DNA of 6,934 bases from Desulfuromonas sp. (lineage in GTDB: Bacteria; Desulfobacterota; Desulfuromonadia; Desulfuromonadales; Trichloromonadaceae). The position numbers were made by a program, and so were the translations under genes. The DNA lies in the NCBI GenBank assembly GCA_030145265.1, contig JAQYWA010000111.1, forward strand, positions 1 through 6,934, in the 5' to 3' direction. The notes below the pieces were generated by a model. The model was not told the origin of the DNA. It saw only the letters and a program-made list of their open reading frames with translations, and made no database searches. Shown piece after piece: positions 1-5,390 of this stretch (positions within the stretch are counted from its first letter, which is position 1; every line of letters begins with the position of its first letter).

Positions 1-387
1 GCCAATGCCGTGGTCGGCAACATCCAATCGCCCTGGGTCTTTCTGCTGGCGGTGAACATCCTGCTGCTGGTTATCGGCATGTTCATGGACATCATTTCGG
101 CGACCCTGATCCTGACCCCGATCTTTCTGCCGCTCTTAAGCAAATTCGGCATCGACAGCATGCACTTCGGCCTGCTCATGACCATCAACCTCGGGATCGG
201 TTACTGCACCCCTCCGCTCGGGGTCAGCCTCTACATCTCCGGCGCCACCGTCAACCGCGACCTGCTCTACGTCTCGCGGGCCGTGCTGCCGTTCCTCATC
301 ATCCAGATTCTGCTGCTGCTGCTGTTCACCTTCTGGCCCGACCTGGTTCTGCTGCTGCCCCGCCTGATTTACGGTTACGGCGGTTAG
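1..387 (+). CDS. dctM: TRAP transporter large permease (DctM family), C-terminal fragment
   Basis: This is the C-terminal 128 residues of the large membrane subunit of a tripartite ATP-independent periplasmic (TRAP) transporter. That subunit moves an organic acid or similar solute inward using an ion gradient, together with a periplasmic binding protein and a small DctQ subunit. The frame is open from base 1 and the start lies outside the window. Visible are long hydrophobic helices and family motifs: GMFMDIISATLILTPIF, then NLGIGYCTPPLGVSLY, then SGATVNRDL. These match the last part of DctM proteins, including the conserved proline/glycine-rich CTPPLG segment. A final hydrophobic helix rich in Leu and Ile ends just before the TAG stop. 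The substrate cannot be inferred from this fragment. No U-rich terminator follows directly. Family assignment is confident. Confidence 0.93.
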   Translation, partial: ANAVVGNIQSPWVFLLAVNILLLVIGMFMDIISATLILTPIFLPLLSKFGIDSMHFGLLMTINLGIGYCTPPLGVSLYISGATVNRDLLYVSRAVLPFLIIQILLLLLFTFWPDLVLLLPRLIYGYGG

Positions 388-396
388 TCACCGGCC

Positions 397-429
397 ACCT
401 GCTATGCAGGTAGCCTCTAAAAGGGGCTA
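397..429 (+). repeat. Two tandem small hairpins after dctM
   Basis: The first hairpin has arms ACCTGC (397-402) and GCAGGT (406-411) with a 3-base loop. The second follows at once: TAGCCTCT (411-418) pairs with AGGGGCTA (422-429) through one G-U pair and an AAA loop. Neither is followed by a T-run, so neither is a standard intrinsic terminator. They may protect the 3' end of the dctM mRNA, or they may be the left edge of the structured repeat that follows. Confidence 0.5.
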
Positions 430-458
430 TATACGCGCCCCCTCCCCCTGTGACGCAG

Positions 459-644
459 CCTTCGCGGTGTGGGCGTTTTGAGAAACTGGTGGGCAAATGT
501 TTGAGCGAAGCGAGTTTTTGCCCGCCCTCAAAATGTCTGCGCAGTGAAGGGGACCCGAAAGGCAAGGAGCGAGGTGCCCTTTCTCTGCTTACTCGCTTTG
601 GGCAAGCAAAGAGAATAAGTCGCCGTCTGGGAGCGAAACCCCAG
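459..644 (+). repeat. Structured intergenic repeat with a string of hairpins
   Basis: This fills most of the 380-base stretch between dctM and the stress-protein gene and has no credible coding content. A long imperfect hairpin spans 459-550: 459-482 pairs with 527-550 (one mismatch, six G-U pairs). Inside it, across a 5-base bulge, 488-497 pairs with 517-526 (one G-U pair). Three smaller hairpins follow: 558-564 with 575-582 (one bulged base), 588-600 with 607-619 (13-base arms, two mismatches, loop GGCAAG), and CTGGG/CCCAG at 627-631 and 640-644. From memory, the text around 588-624 resembles a dispersed intergenic repeat common in proteobacteria (TTACTTTCTTTGG...CAAAGAAAGTAAGTCGCC), often mis-annotated as small proteins. 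That resemblance is recalled, not searched. It could be a decayed repeat or a structured RNA. Confidence 0.6.
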
Positions 645-768
645 GATCTTGGCTCGAACTAAGACTATGCCTAATCCAAAGACACGATGGAACGACATCA
701 CCTTTTCTAGTCACACCGTTAGAGCTGGTGGTTTACTGAAAATCTCAATTAATCGGGAGACCATGCAT

Positions 769-1194
769 ATGGACGACAAAATTCTGGTTCCCCTTGACGG
801 CTCGCCGACAGCCACTCGCATCGTGCAGGGGATCATCCGCGAGAAGGCGCGTTTTTTCGGGCCGCTGACCCTGCTGCACGTGATCGATGAGGACAAATTC
901 GCCTACCGGATGATTCCGGACTTCCAGGTCGAAATGATCCGCGAAAACGCCAGCAAAACGGCCAAACACCTGCTGGAGACGCATCAGGAAAACCTCGAGC
1001 GGGCCGGCCTTCTCACCGAAATCCGCATCGTTTCCGGCTCACCCCGGCAGGTAGTCTGCCGTATCGCCAACGATGAGAACTTCAACCTGGTGATTCTCGG
1101 CCGGCGCGGAGCGGGCGAAATCCGCGATGTGTTGTTCGGCACCATCAGCAACTACGCCCTGCACAACGTGCGCTGCCCGGTCATGCTCTTCTGA
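769..1194 (+). CDS. Universal stress protein (UspA family, ATP-binding type)
   Basis: This encodes a 141-residue cytoplasmic single-domain universal stress protein, the usual length for the family. Such proteins form dimers and are linked to survival under starvation or redox stress; the exact role varies. The N-terminal beta strand DDKILVPLDGS is typical. The nucleotide-binding motif G-2x-G-9x-G-(S/T) is intact as GRRGAGEIRDVLFGT (residues 111-125), followed by the standard C-terminal strand CPVMLF. This predicts an ATP-binding rather than a non-binding member. The start at 769 is chosen because GGGAGA (755-760) lies 8 bases upstream. The ATG at 763 is only two bases from it, and a start as far up as 649 would run into the upstream repeat. 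The gene ends at a bidirectional terminator. I see no convincing promoter in 645-754. Confidence 0.92.
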   Translation: MDDKILVPLDGSPTATRIVQGIIREKARFFGPLTLLHVIDEDKFAYRMIPDFQVEMIRENASKTAKHLLETHQENLERAGLLTEIRIVSGSPRQVVCRIANDENFNLVILGRRGAGEIRDVLFGTISNYALHNVRCPVMLF

Positions 1195-1222
1195 CCGGAG
1201 TCTGGCCGAGTGATCTGGACAG

Positions 1223-1250
1223 AAAAGCCGGCCAACAAGCCGGCTTTTTT
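1223..1250. terminator. Bidirectional intrinsic terminator between usp and superoxide reductase genes
   Basis: AAAAGCCGGC (1223-1232) and GCCGGCTTTT (1239-1248) form a perfect 10-bp stem with a CAACAA loop and a T-run to 1250. Read on the other strand it is also a GC stem followed by T's. It therefore can end the + strand stress-protein transcript and the convergent minus-strand superoxide reductase transcript, whose TGA (1250-1252) touches it. Confidence 0.92.
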
Positions 1251-1756
1251 CATGCTGACGGGACCGGCGCCACCTCGAGCCGAGTCTCCCATAACCCATG
1301 CAGATTGCAGTAGGCCCGTGCCACCAGGGTGACCGGCTTGTCGAGCCGGATATAGAGCATCGCCTTGGCGGTCGCCACCTCAGGCCTGAATTCGACATGG
1401 CCGGCCGGTTCGTTGCCGACCAGCAGATCGACGTTCTGAATGTAGTGGGTCGCCCCCATCGGGTGGGCAATCTCCCCCATGGTCAAGGTCACGGCAAACG
1501 CCTGGCCGGCGACAATCTTCGCCGGGATGTCGATCAGCGGGGCATGCTTTTTTTCCAGGATGCTCTTTCCCTCGGGATTAGCAACCCGGTTGATGCCCGC
1601 AAACAATCCCGGATCGACTTGGGTAAAACCTTTGAACCCGGCCGCCTTTACAGCACTTTCAGTTGCACCCAGCACCCGGCCGGCCAGCATGGTCCCGCCC
1701 ACCGCCAGGGTGCCGCCAATCAGAAATTCACGCCGTCTGCATGCCTTTTTCATCAT
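1250..1756 (-). CDS. Tat-exported superoxide reductase (class II SOR, neelaredoxin-like)
   Basis: This encodes a 168-residue protein predicted to reduce superoxide to hydrogen peroxide at a non-heme iron centre outside the cytoplasmic membrane. A twin-arginine signal is visible as RRREFLIGG (residues 7-15), with a Gly/Ala-rich hydrophobic stretch to about residue 30. The mature part is a superoxide reductase domain without the N-terminal desulforedoxin domain of desulfoferrodoxins. Likely iron ligands are H71 in EKKHAP, H98 in GEIAHPM, H104 in GATHYI, and C150 and H153 in AYCNLHGLW. The H98/H104 and C150/H153 spacings equal those of the Pyrococcus furiosus enzyme. The glutamate normally two residues before the first histidine is shifted here (E68-K69-K70-H71). 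Start 1756: AGGAG lies 7 bases upstream. An ATG at 1789 falls at the predicted -10/transcription start and is rejected. A rubrerythrin nearby could remove the peroxide formed. Confidence 0.88.
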   Translation of the reverse strand: MMKKACRRREFLIGGTLAVGGTMLAGRVLGATESAVKAAGFKGFTQVDPGLFAGINRVANPEGKSILEKKHAPLIDIPAKIVAGQAFAVTLTMGEIAHPMGATHYIQNVDLLVGNEPAGHVEFRPEVATAKAMLYIRLDKPVTLVARAYCNLHGLWETRLEVAPVPSA

Positions 1757-1791
1757 CAGGATTCTCCTCTTGCGATAGTTTACTGCCATGA

Positions 1792-1819
1792 ACTATAGAA
1801 GAGCAGCTCGGCGAGTCAA
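1792..1819 (-). promoter_or_regulatory. Sigma-70-type promoter for superoxide reductase gene
   Basis: On the minus strand, TTGACT (fwd 1814-1819) and TATAGT (fwd 1792-1797) are separated by 16 bases, each one base from consensus. Transcription would begin near 1785, giving a leader of about 28 bases before the ATG at 1756. It is back-to-back with the promoter at 1841-1869. I see no clear regulator box. Confidence 0.7.
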
Positions 1820-1840
1820 GAACGGCAGCTGAAAAAGCCC

Positions 1841-1869
1841 TTGCACACAATCGACCTCTGCTATATATT
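1841..1869 (+). promoter_or_regulatory. Sigma-70-type promoter for the small selenoprotein candidate
   Basis: TTGCAC (1841-1846) and TATATT (1864-1869) are separated by 17 bases. The -10 differs from consensus at one position; the -35 is weaker. Transcription would start near 1876, just before the ribosome binding site AAGGAGGT at 1883-1890. This makes the short downstream reading frame a genuine expression unit rather than a chance ORF. Confidence 0.65.
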
Positions 1870-1895
1870 CATTATTCTATACAAGGAGGTCGCCA

Positions 1896-2066
1896 ATGGA
1901 GCTGCTCAGCATTATCGGTGTACTGGTTCTCTGGTATGTTTTGAACCGCTGGATTCTCCCCCGGTTTGGGGTGGACACCTGACTATCCAACAGCTGCAGC
2001 CTTCCCGGGCGGAAGGCCGAAGAAACTGAAAAAGATACGGACCATACGCAAAACGGCGGCCATTAG
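1896..2066 (+). CDS. Candidate small membrane selenoprotein (56 aa, in-frame TGA as Sec29)
   Basis: I do not recognise a named family. The ATG at 1896 follows a near-perfect Shine-Dalgarno, AAGGAGGT, with 5 bases between. The first 28 codons give a peptide with a hydrophobic helix (about residues 3-16, LLSIIGVLVLWYVL), a short basic/Pro segment (NRWILPRFG) and then VDT. TGA follows at 1980-1982. The same frame stays open for 27 more codons to TAG at 2064-2066, adding LSNSCSLPGRK and a charged, hydrophilic tail. Read as selenocysteine, the protein is a single-pass membrane peptide with U29 and C34 (U-x4-C), a possible redox pair at the membrane surface. Support: a SECIS-like hairpin starts 16 bases after the TGA, and the extended frame ends exactly inside the gene's terminator. 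Neighbours are superoxide reductase and rubrerythrin, so a redox role is plausible but inferred. Alternative: a 28-residue peptide ending at TGA. Existence of the gene is likelier than the Sec reading. Confidence 0.62.
1999..2017 (+). promoter_or_regulatory. SECIS-like stem-loop downstream of TGA 1980-1982
   Basis: GCCTTCC (1999-2005) and GGAAGGC (2011-2017) form a perfect 7-bp stem with a 5-base loop, CGGGC. Bacterial SECIS elements are stem-loops inside the coding region just 3' of the UGA, with a small apical loop carrying a guanine near its 5' side that SelB recognises. Here the stem starts 16 bases after the UGA and G is the second loop base. There is no T-run, so it is not a terminator, and a strong separate terminator follows 32 bases later. 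Confidence 0.55.
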
Positions 2067-2077
2067 GCCGCCGTTTT
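2050..2077. terminator. Bidirectional terminator between selenoprotein candidate and zinc-ribbon gene
   Basis: AAAACGGCGGCC (2050-2061) and GGCCGCCGTTTT (2066-2077) form a perfect 12-bp stem with loop ATTA. T-runs exist on both strands. The TAG of the extended selenoprotein frame (2064-2066) sits in the loop and first stem base. The hairpin can also end the convergent zinc-ribbon transcript, whose stop codon lies 43 bases away. Confidence 0.9.
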
Positions 2078-2120
2078 AATTTGTCCCGCAGAAGATCAAG
2101 GATAAACCCCGACGGGTCCG

Positions 2121-2450
2121 TCACCTCAGGGAGGTTGCACACCTGGGACAAGTCAGCATGCTGGTCGATGGCACCTTGTGCCCGCAGGAGGGGCAGTTGA
2201 ACCAGTATTTGCAGGATTTGCACTGGGGTTCGGAAAGCCCCTGCTTTTTTTTGCATTTGGGGCACTGCCGATACATCTTGTGGCTATCGAGATAATCCTT
2301 GAGTAGCAGGCCACAACGGGGGCAGGTGTCGACATCCTTCTTGCCGATGTCTGCGCCGCAGTTCTGATTCGGGCAGACGAAAACCGTCTTGCAGGCCTTG
2401 CAGTAATTTTTCGATTTCTTTTCTTCCTTGCAAATCGGACATTTATCCAT
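2121..2450 (-). CDS. Small zinc-ribbon protein with 16 cysteines in two tandem copies
   Basis: This encodes a 109-residue, Lys-rich protein with no signal peptide or membrane helix, so it is presumably cytoplasmic. It has eight Cys pairs, mostly CPxC or CKxC, at residues 4/7, 17/20, 26/31, 43/46, 63/66, 77/80, 86/89 and 101/104. That is enough for four zinc (or other metal) sites. The first four pairs and the last four have nearly the same spacing, so the protein is an internal duplication. Its partner (nucleic acid, protein or metal) cannot be told from sequence. It resembles generic double zinc-ribbon proteins. The start at 2450 is preferred because GAGGA lies 5 bases upstream; an ATG at 2462 would add four residues but has its GGAG only one base away. 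It lies downstream of, and on the same strand as, rubrerythrin (177-base gap with a hairpin). Metal binding is confident; function is unknown. Confidence 0.82.
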   Translation of the reverse strand: MDKCPICKEEKKSKNYCKACKTVFVCPNQNCGADIGKKDVDTCPRCGLLLKDYLDSHKMYRQCPKCKKKQGLSEPQCKSCKYWFNCPSCGHKVPSTSMLTCPRCATSLR

Positions 2451-2590
2451 AGTCTTCCTCATTCTCCAGGCATTCGGATCAGACGCCGCAGCCGGAATTC
2501 AACCAGGACCTGAACAAACCTGCGCCAAAACCAACAACCCCTTAAAGGGAATCTGTATCCTGTAATCAGAAGGCGAAACAGCGGAAGGCA

Positions 2591-2614
2591 GCGTACCGGG
2601 GCCATCCGGTACGC
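2591..2614 (-). terminator. Hairpin after rubrerythrin, possible weak terminator
   Basis: GCGTACCGG (2591-2599) and CCGGTACGC (2606-2614) form a perfect 9-bp stem with a 6-base loop, 13 bases past the rubrerythrin stop on the minus strand. The bases after it (TGCCTTCCGCTGTTT) are only partly T-rich. Termination may be incomplete, leaving some readthrough into the zinc-ribbon gene. Confidence 0.55.
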
Positions 2615-2627
2615 CCGGGATGACAAA

Positions 2628-3137
2628 TCAGTCGATTTTCTTGAATGCGCCCTTTGCAGCGTTACAGATCGGGCAAGGCCCCGTGGGCTCTCCTTCAAGC
2701 GTCTGTCCGCAAACCTGGCACACATAGTAATCGACCTCGACGTTTTTGCCTAGCATATCAAGGGCTTTCTGGTACAGGCCGGCATGGACCTGCTCCACGG
2801 CGTTGGCAAACCTGAAGTTGCGCAGCGCCGCCTGGTGGCCGTCGGCCTCGGCCTCCTTGATCATCTGCGGATACATGCTGGAGAACTCATGGGTTTCACC
2901 GCTGATGGCCTCCTTGAGATTCTCCGCGGTAGAGCGGATTCCTCCCATGGCCCGCAGATGGGCATGGGCATGTACCGTTTCGGCATCGGCAGCGGCCCGG
3001 AACAGCTTGGCGACCGGCAGGTACCCTTCCTGCTCGGCCTTTTTGGCAAATGCCAAATAGGTGCGATTCGCCTGCGATTCCCCGGCAAACGCCTCTTGCA
3101 GATTCTTTTCTGTTTTACTGCCACTCAATTCCGCCAT
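2628..3137 (-). CDS. rbr: Rubrerythrin
   Basis: This encodes a 169-residue cytoplasmic diiron protein of anaerobes that reduces hydrogen peroxide to water with electrons from rubredoxin/NAD(P)H systems. The N-terminal four-helix ferritin-like domain carries the expected carboxylate and histidine ligands: E20 (AGES), E53 and H56 (DAETVH), E81 and E84 (GETHE), and E115 and H118 (EQVH). The C-terminal rubredoxin-like domain has C140/C143 (YVCQVCG) and C155/C158 (GPCPICN) for one FeS4 site. The order ferritin-like then rubredoxin is classical rubrerythrin. All expected ligands are present, so it should be active. Start: ATG at 3137 with AAGGAG 7 bases upstream. It has its own strong promoter in the gap behind ktrA. 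With the superoxide reductase in this window it forms a plausible two-step defence: superoxide to peroxide to water. Confidence 0.95.
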   Translation of the reverse strand: MAELSGSKTEKNLQEAFAGESQANRTYLAFAKKAEQEGYLPVAKLFRAAADAETVHAHAHLRAMGGIRSTAENLKEAISGETHEFSSMYPQMIKEAEADGHQAALRNFRFANAVEQVHAGLYQKALDMLGKNVEVDYYVCQVCGQTLEGEPTGPCPICNAAKGAFKKID

Positions 3138-3176
3138 CTGTTCACTCCTTATGAATAAAATTTCAACAACTTAATT

Positions 3177-3204
3177 ATTTTATCTTACCGGAACAAGCTG
3201 TCAA
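3177..3204 (-). promoter_or_regulatory. Strong sigma-70-type promoter for rubrerythrin
   Basis: On the minus strand a perfect TTGACA (fwd 3199-3204) is followed after 16 bases by TAAAAT (fwd 3177-3182), one base from consensus. Transcription would start near 3170, about 33 bases before the ATG. The region is markedly AT-rich. It begins 9 bases after the ktrA stop, so rubrerythrin is transcribed independently of ktrBA. Confidence 0.78.
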
Positions 3205-3212
3205 TCCTCCAG

Positions 3213-3866
3213 TCACCCCTTGAAAGCGATATCGATGTCCTCGGCTTTACCGACCAGCACCAGGATGTCACTATCCTTGATGACATGCGTTGCCTTGGGA
3301 AGGGTATAGAAATGCCCGGTAAGCACATCCTTGATTCCAAGAATGGAGACATTATATTTACGGCGCAGATCGATTTGCACCAGACTTTTTCCGACAAAAC
3401 GGGCCGGGGGAGCCGCCTCGCTGATGGACATGTCGTCACTCAAGGGAAGAAATTCGAGAATATTCGGGCTGGTCAGCCCGCGCGCGACCTTGATCGCCAT
3501 GTCCCTATCCGGGAAAATGACCTCCGTGGCCCCGATCTTTTCCAGGATGCGGCCATGGTCTTCCGACACCGCCTTGACCAGAATGCGCGGCACCTTCAAT
3601 TCCTTGAGGTAGAGGGTGATCAGGGTCGCCAGGTGGGAGCGGTCGCCGATCGACACCACCACCGCATCCATTTCCCCGACCCCCTGGCCAACCAGGAACT
3701 CCTTGCTGGCCGCATCACCAATGATCGTATAACTGGAATACTCCTGAATCCGCTTGACCTTCTCCCGGCTCAGGTCGATGGCAAGGACTTCATGGCCGCT
3801 TTCGTACAGGGAGCGGGCCACATGATAACCAAAAGTTCCCAGTCCGATAACACAAAAACGCTTCAC
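3213..3866 (-). CDS. ktrA: Potassium uptake regulatory subunit KtrA (RCK protein)
   Basis: This encodes a 217-residue peripheral cytoplasmic subunit that binds nucleotides and gates the KtrB channel. The N-terminal RCK_N Rossmann domain has GLGTFG (residues 8-13), the acidic D31 closing the second strand (for nucleotide ribose) and IIGDAAS at 48-54. The C-terminal RCK_C domain (about 138-215) ends in the usual DSDILVLVGK strand. It has one RCK unit of about 220 residues, unlike the double-length TrkA of Trk systems, so it is named KtrA. The start codon is GTG at 3866; AGGAGG lies 8 bases upstream. It follows ktrB by 25 bases on the same strand, an evident operon in which the channel gene comes first. 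The ion bound by RCK_C cannot be told. Confidence 0.92.
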   Translation of the reverse strand: MKRFCVIGLGTFGYHVARSLYESGHEVLAIDLSREKVKRIQEYSSYTIIGDAASKEFLVGQGVGEMDAVVVSIGDRSHLATLITLYLKELKVPRILVKAVSEDHGRILEKIGATEVIFPDRDMAIKVARGLTSPNILEFLPLSDDMSISEAAPPARFVGKSLVQIDLRRKYNVSILGIKDVLTGHFYTLPKATHVIKDSDILVLVGKAEDIDIAFKG

Positions 3867-3891
3867 GAATGCTTCCTCCTGTTTCTGCCTA

Positions 3892-5262
3892 TCAGCCGAT
3901 CATCACGCTTTCTTCGCCGTACTGCACGGCGGTCGCGCTGGATCGTTTGATAAAGGCAAAGGCGACCGTCAACAGACCGACCCGACCGACGAACATCAGG
4001 ATGATCACGATGAACTTCCCCAGCGGCCCCAGCTTGGCCGTGGCCCCCACGGAGAGTCCCACGGTGGCGAAGGCCGAAATGGCTTCGAACGTGTAATCCA
4101 TGAAGCCGTTACGGTTCTCTCCCGGGCCAACCCCCTGCAACTGCACCACCAACAGCGCAAAGATAGCCACCGCCATAAACAGCAAGGCTAGCATGACTAG
4201 GACCAGGGCCTTGCTGGTAACCTCGTCAGGAATCGTCCGCCGGAACACGTTGGTCGTGGCATTCCCTTTCAGCCGGCTGAGCATGTTGCCGATGAAAATC
4301 GCCAGGCTGGTGGTTTTGATCCCGCCACCGCAGGAACCGGGGGAGGCGCCGATAAACATCAGGAACATGAGCAGGAACAGGGTCGGCACCTCGAACTGTG
4401 ACAAATCAATAGTATTGAACCCGGCGGTTCGTGCGGTGACAGACTGAAACAGCGAGGTCCAAAAGACCTCTCCCGCCGAAGCGTCCCGGAGCGACGCACT
4501 ACTTTCCAGAACGCCGATGACCAGAGCCCCCCCCAGGATCAGGATGGCGCTGGTCAACAGGACCATTTTCGAATGCAGTGACAGCCGCCGCCGTTGCCGC
4601 CGCCTGTTGAGAACGAGGTCTTTCAGTTCCCGCAGCACCAGAAACCCGATACCGCCAAAAACAATCAACAGCACCATGGTCAGGGTGACCAACGGATCAT
4701 TGCGAAACCCGACCAGGCTGTCAGAAAAAAGGGAAAACCCGGCATTACAGAAAGCCGAAACCGAATGAAACACCGCACTGTACAGCCCCGGGCCCCAGCC
4801 CAGACGCGGCACAAACGAAATGGACAGCAACAGGGCCCCGATCCCCTCGATGACCAGGGTCATGAGGATCACTCCGCGAACCAGGTCACGTAACGAATCG
4901 ACCGGGGTGTGCAGCAGGGTATCATGAATGATCCAGCGACCGCGAGTACCGACCCCAATATGCAGATAAAAGAAGAGGTAAACGGAAAAGGTGGTAATCC
5001 CCAGGCCGCCGGTCTGGATCAGCAGCAGCACCACCAGCTGCCCGAAGGTCGAAAGACGGGTGCCGGTATCGACCACGGTCAGGCCGGTTACGCACTGGGC
5101 CGAGGTCGAGGTAAACAGGGCATCGATGAACTTCAGAGGTTCGCCAACCGCGGCTACCGGCAGGCTTAGGGCGCAGGCCCCGAGGAGAATGGCGCCGAGA
5201 TAATAGCTCATCAGCAGCATCCCGGGAGAAAGTTTTTTCAGACGCTGGGGGAGTTTTTTCAT
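3892..5262 (-). CDS. ktrB: Potassium channel/translocating subunit KtrB
   Basis: This encodes a 456-residue inner-membrane protein of the Trk/Ktr/HKT superfamily, made of four covalently linked membrane-pore-membrane units, that takes up potassium (often sodium-dependent) as a dimer. The four pore loops with selectivity-filter glycines are visible: QCVTGLTVVDT (G60), CNAGFSLFS (G175), TARTAGFNTID (G281) and FATVGLSVGA (G402). The gating loop in the third unit is present as GASPGSCGGGIKTTS (residues 305-319). Length fits KtrB rather than longer TrkH. A basic cytoplasmic segment RRRQRRR lies at 220-226. The start is ATG at 5262, with an in-frame stop upstream. The ribosome binding site is weak (AGAGG, 12 bases away), so expression may be modest; the next in-frame ATGs are internal. 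It is first in the ktrB-ktrA operon. I see no convincing promoter in 5263-5390. Confidence 0.94.
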   Translation of the reverse strand: MKKLPQRLKKLSPGMLLMSYYLGAILLGACALSLPVAAVGEPLKFIDALFTSTSAQCVTGLTVVDTGTRLSTFGQLVVLLLIQTGGLGITTFSVYLFFYLHIGVGTRGRWIIHDTLLHTPVDSLRDLVRGVILMTLVIEGIGALLLSISFVPRLGWGPGLYSAVFHSVSAFCNAGFSLFSDSLVGFRNDPLVTLTMVLLIVFGGIGFLVLRELKDLVLNRRRQRRRLSLHSKMVLLTSAILILGGALVIGVLESSASLRDASAGEVFWTSLFQSVTARTAGFNTIDLSQFEVPTLFLLMFLMFIGASPGSCGGGIKTTSLAIFIGNMLSRLKGNATTNVFRRTIPDEVTSKALVLVMLALLFMAVAIFALLVVQLQGVGPGENRNGFMDYTFEAISAFATVGLSVGATAKLGPLGKFIVIILMFVGRVGLLTVAFAFIKRSSATAVQYGEESVMIG

Positions 5263-5390
5263 AGAAAAGCTGAACCTCTCTCAGCCACACCGGAAAGTGC
5301 GTTTTGCAACCGACGCCGTTTCGCTTGCCTCACCGTAGAAAAAAGTTTAACATGATTATCTAACATTTCATGAGATCAGGAGACCTCGAC

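Noticed and set aside
450..662. A 70-codon open frame on the + strand, and another on the minus strand at 326-565, in the dctM-usp gap
   Set aside because: Both lie across the inverted repeats, have no ribosome binding site, and their composition follows the hairpins. Such frames are typical false calls in structured repeats.
1757..1789. Longer N-terminus for superoxide reductase (ATG at 1789)
   Set aside because: It would lie at or upstream of the predicted transcription start, has no ribosome site, and puts extra residues before a well-formed Tat signal.
1841..2029. Open frame starting with TTG at 1841 in a different phase
   Set aside because: Its start is the -35 box of the promoter, it has no ribosome site, and the frame at 1896 has an excellent one.
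2091..2123. TGA ending the zinc-ribbon gene, considered as a second selenocysteine codon
   Set aside because: Readthrough adds only nine codons before another stop, no partner cysteine follows, and no SECIS-like hairpin is in place. The TGA of superoxide reductase runs straight into its terminator and was rejected too.
3149..3158. TTATGAATAA palindrome near the rubrerythrin start, considered as a PerR-type operator
   Set aside because: It is only 10 bases, overlaps the ribosome site, and does not extend to a full operator of that family.
5297..5390. Possible promoters in the ktrB/5391 divergent gap (for example TTGCCT with TAACAT on the + strand)
   Set aside because: Hexamers match poorly and several equally weak options exist, so no single one can be supported.
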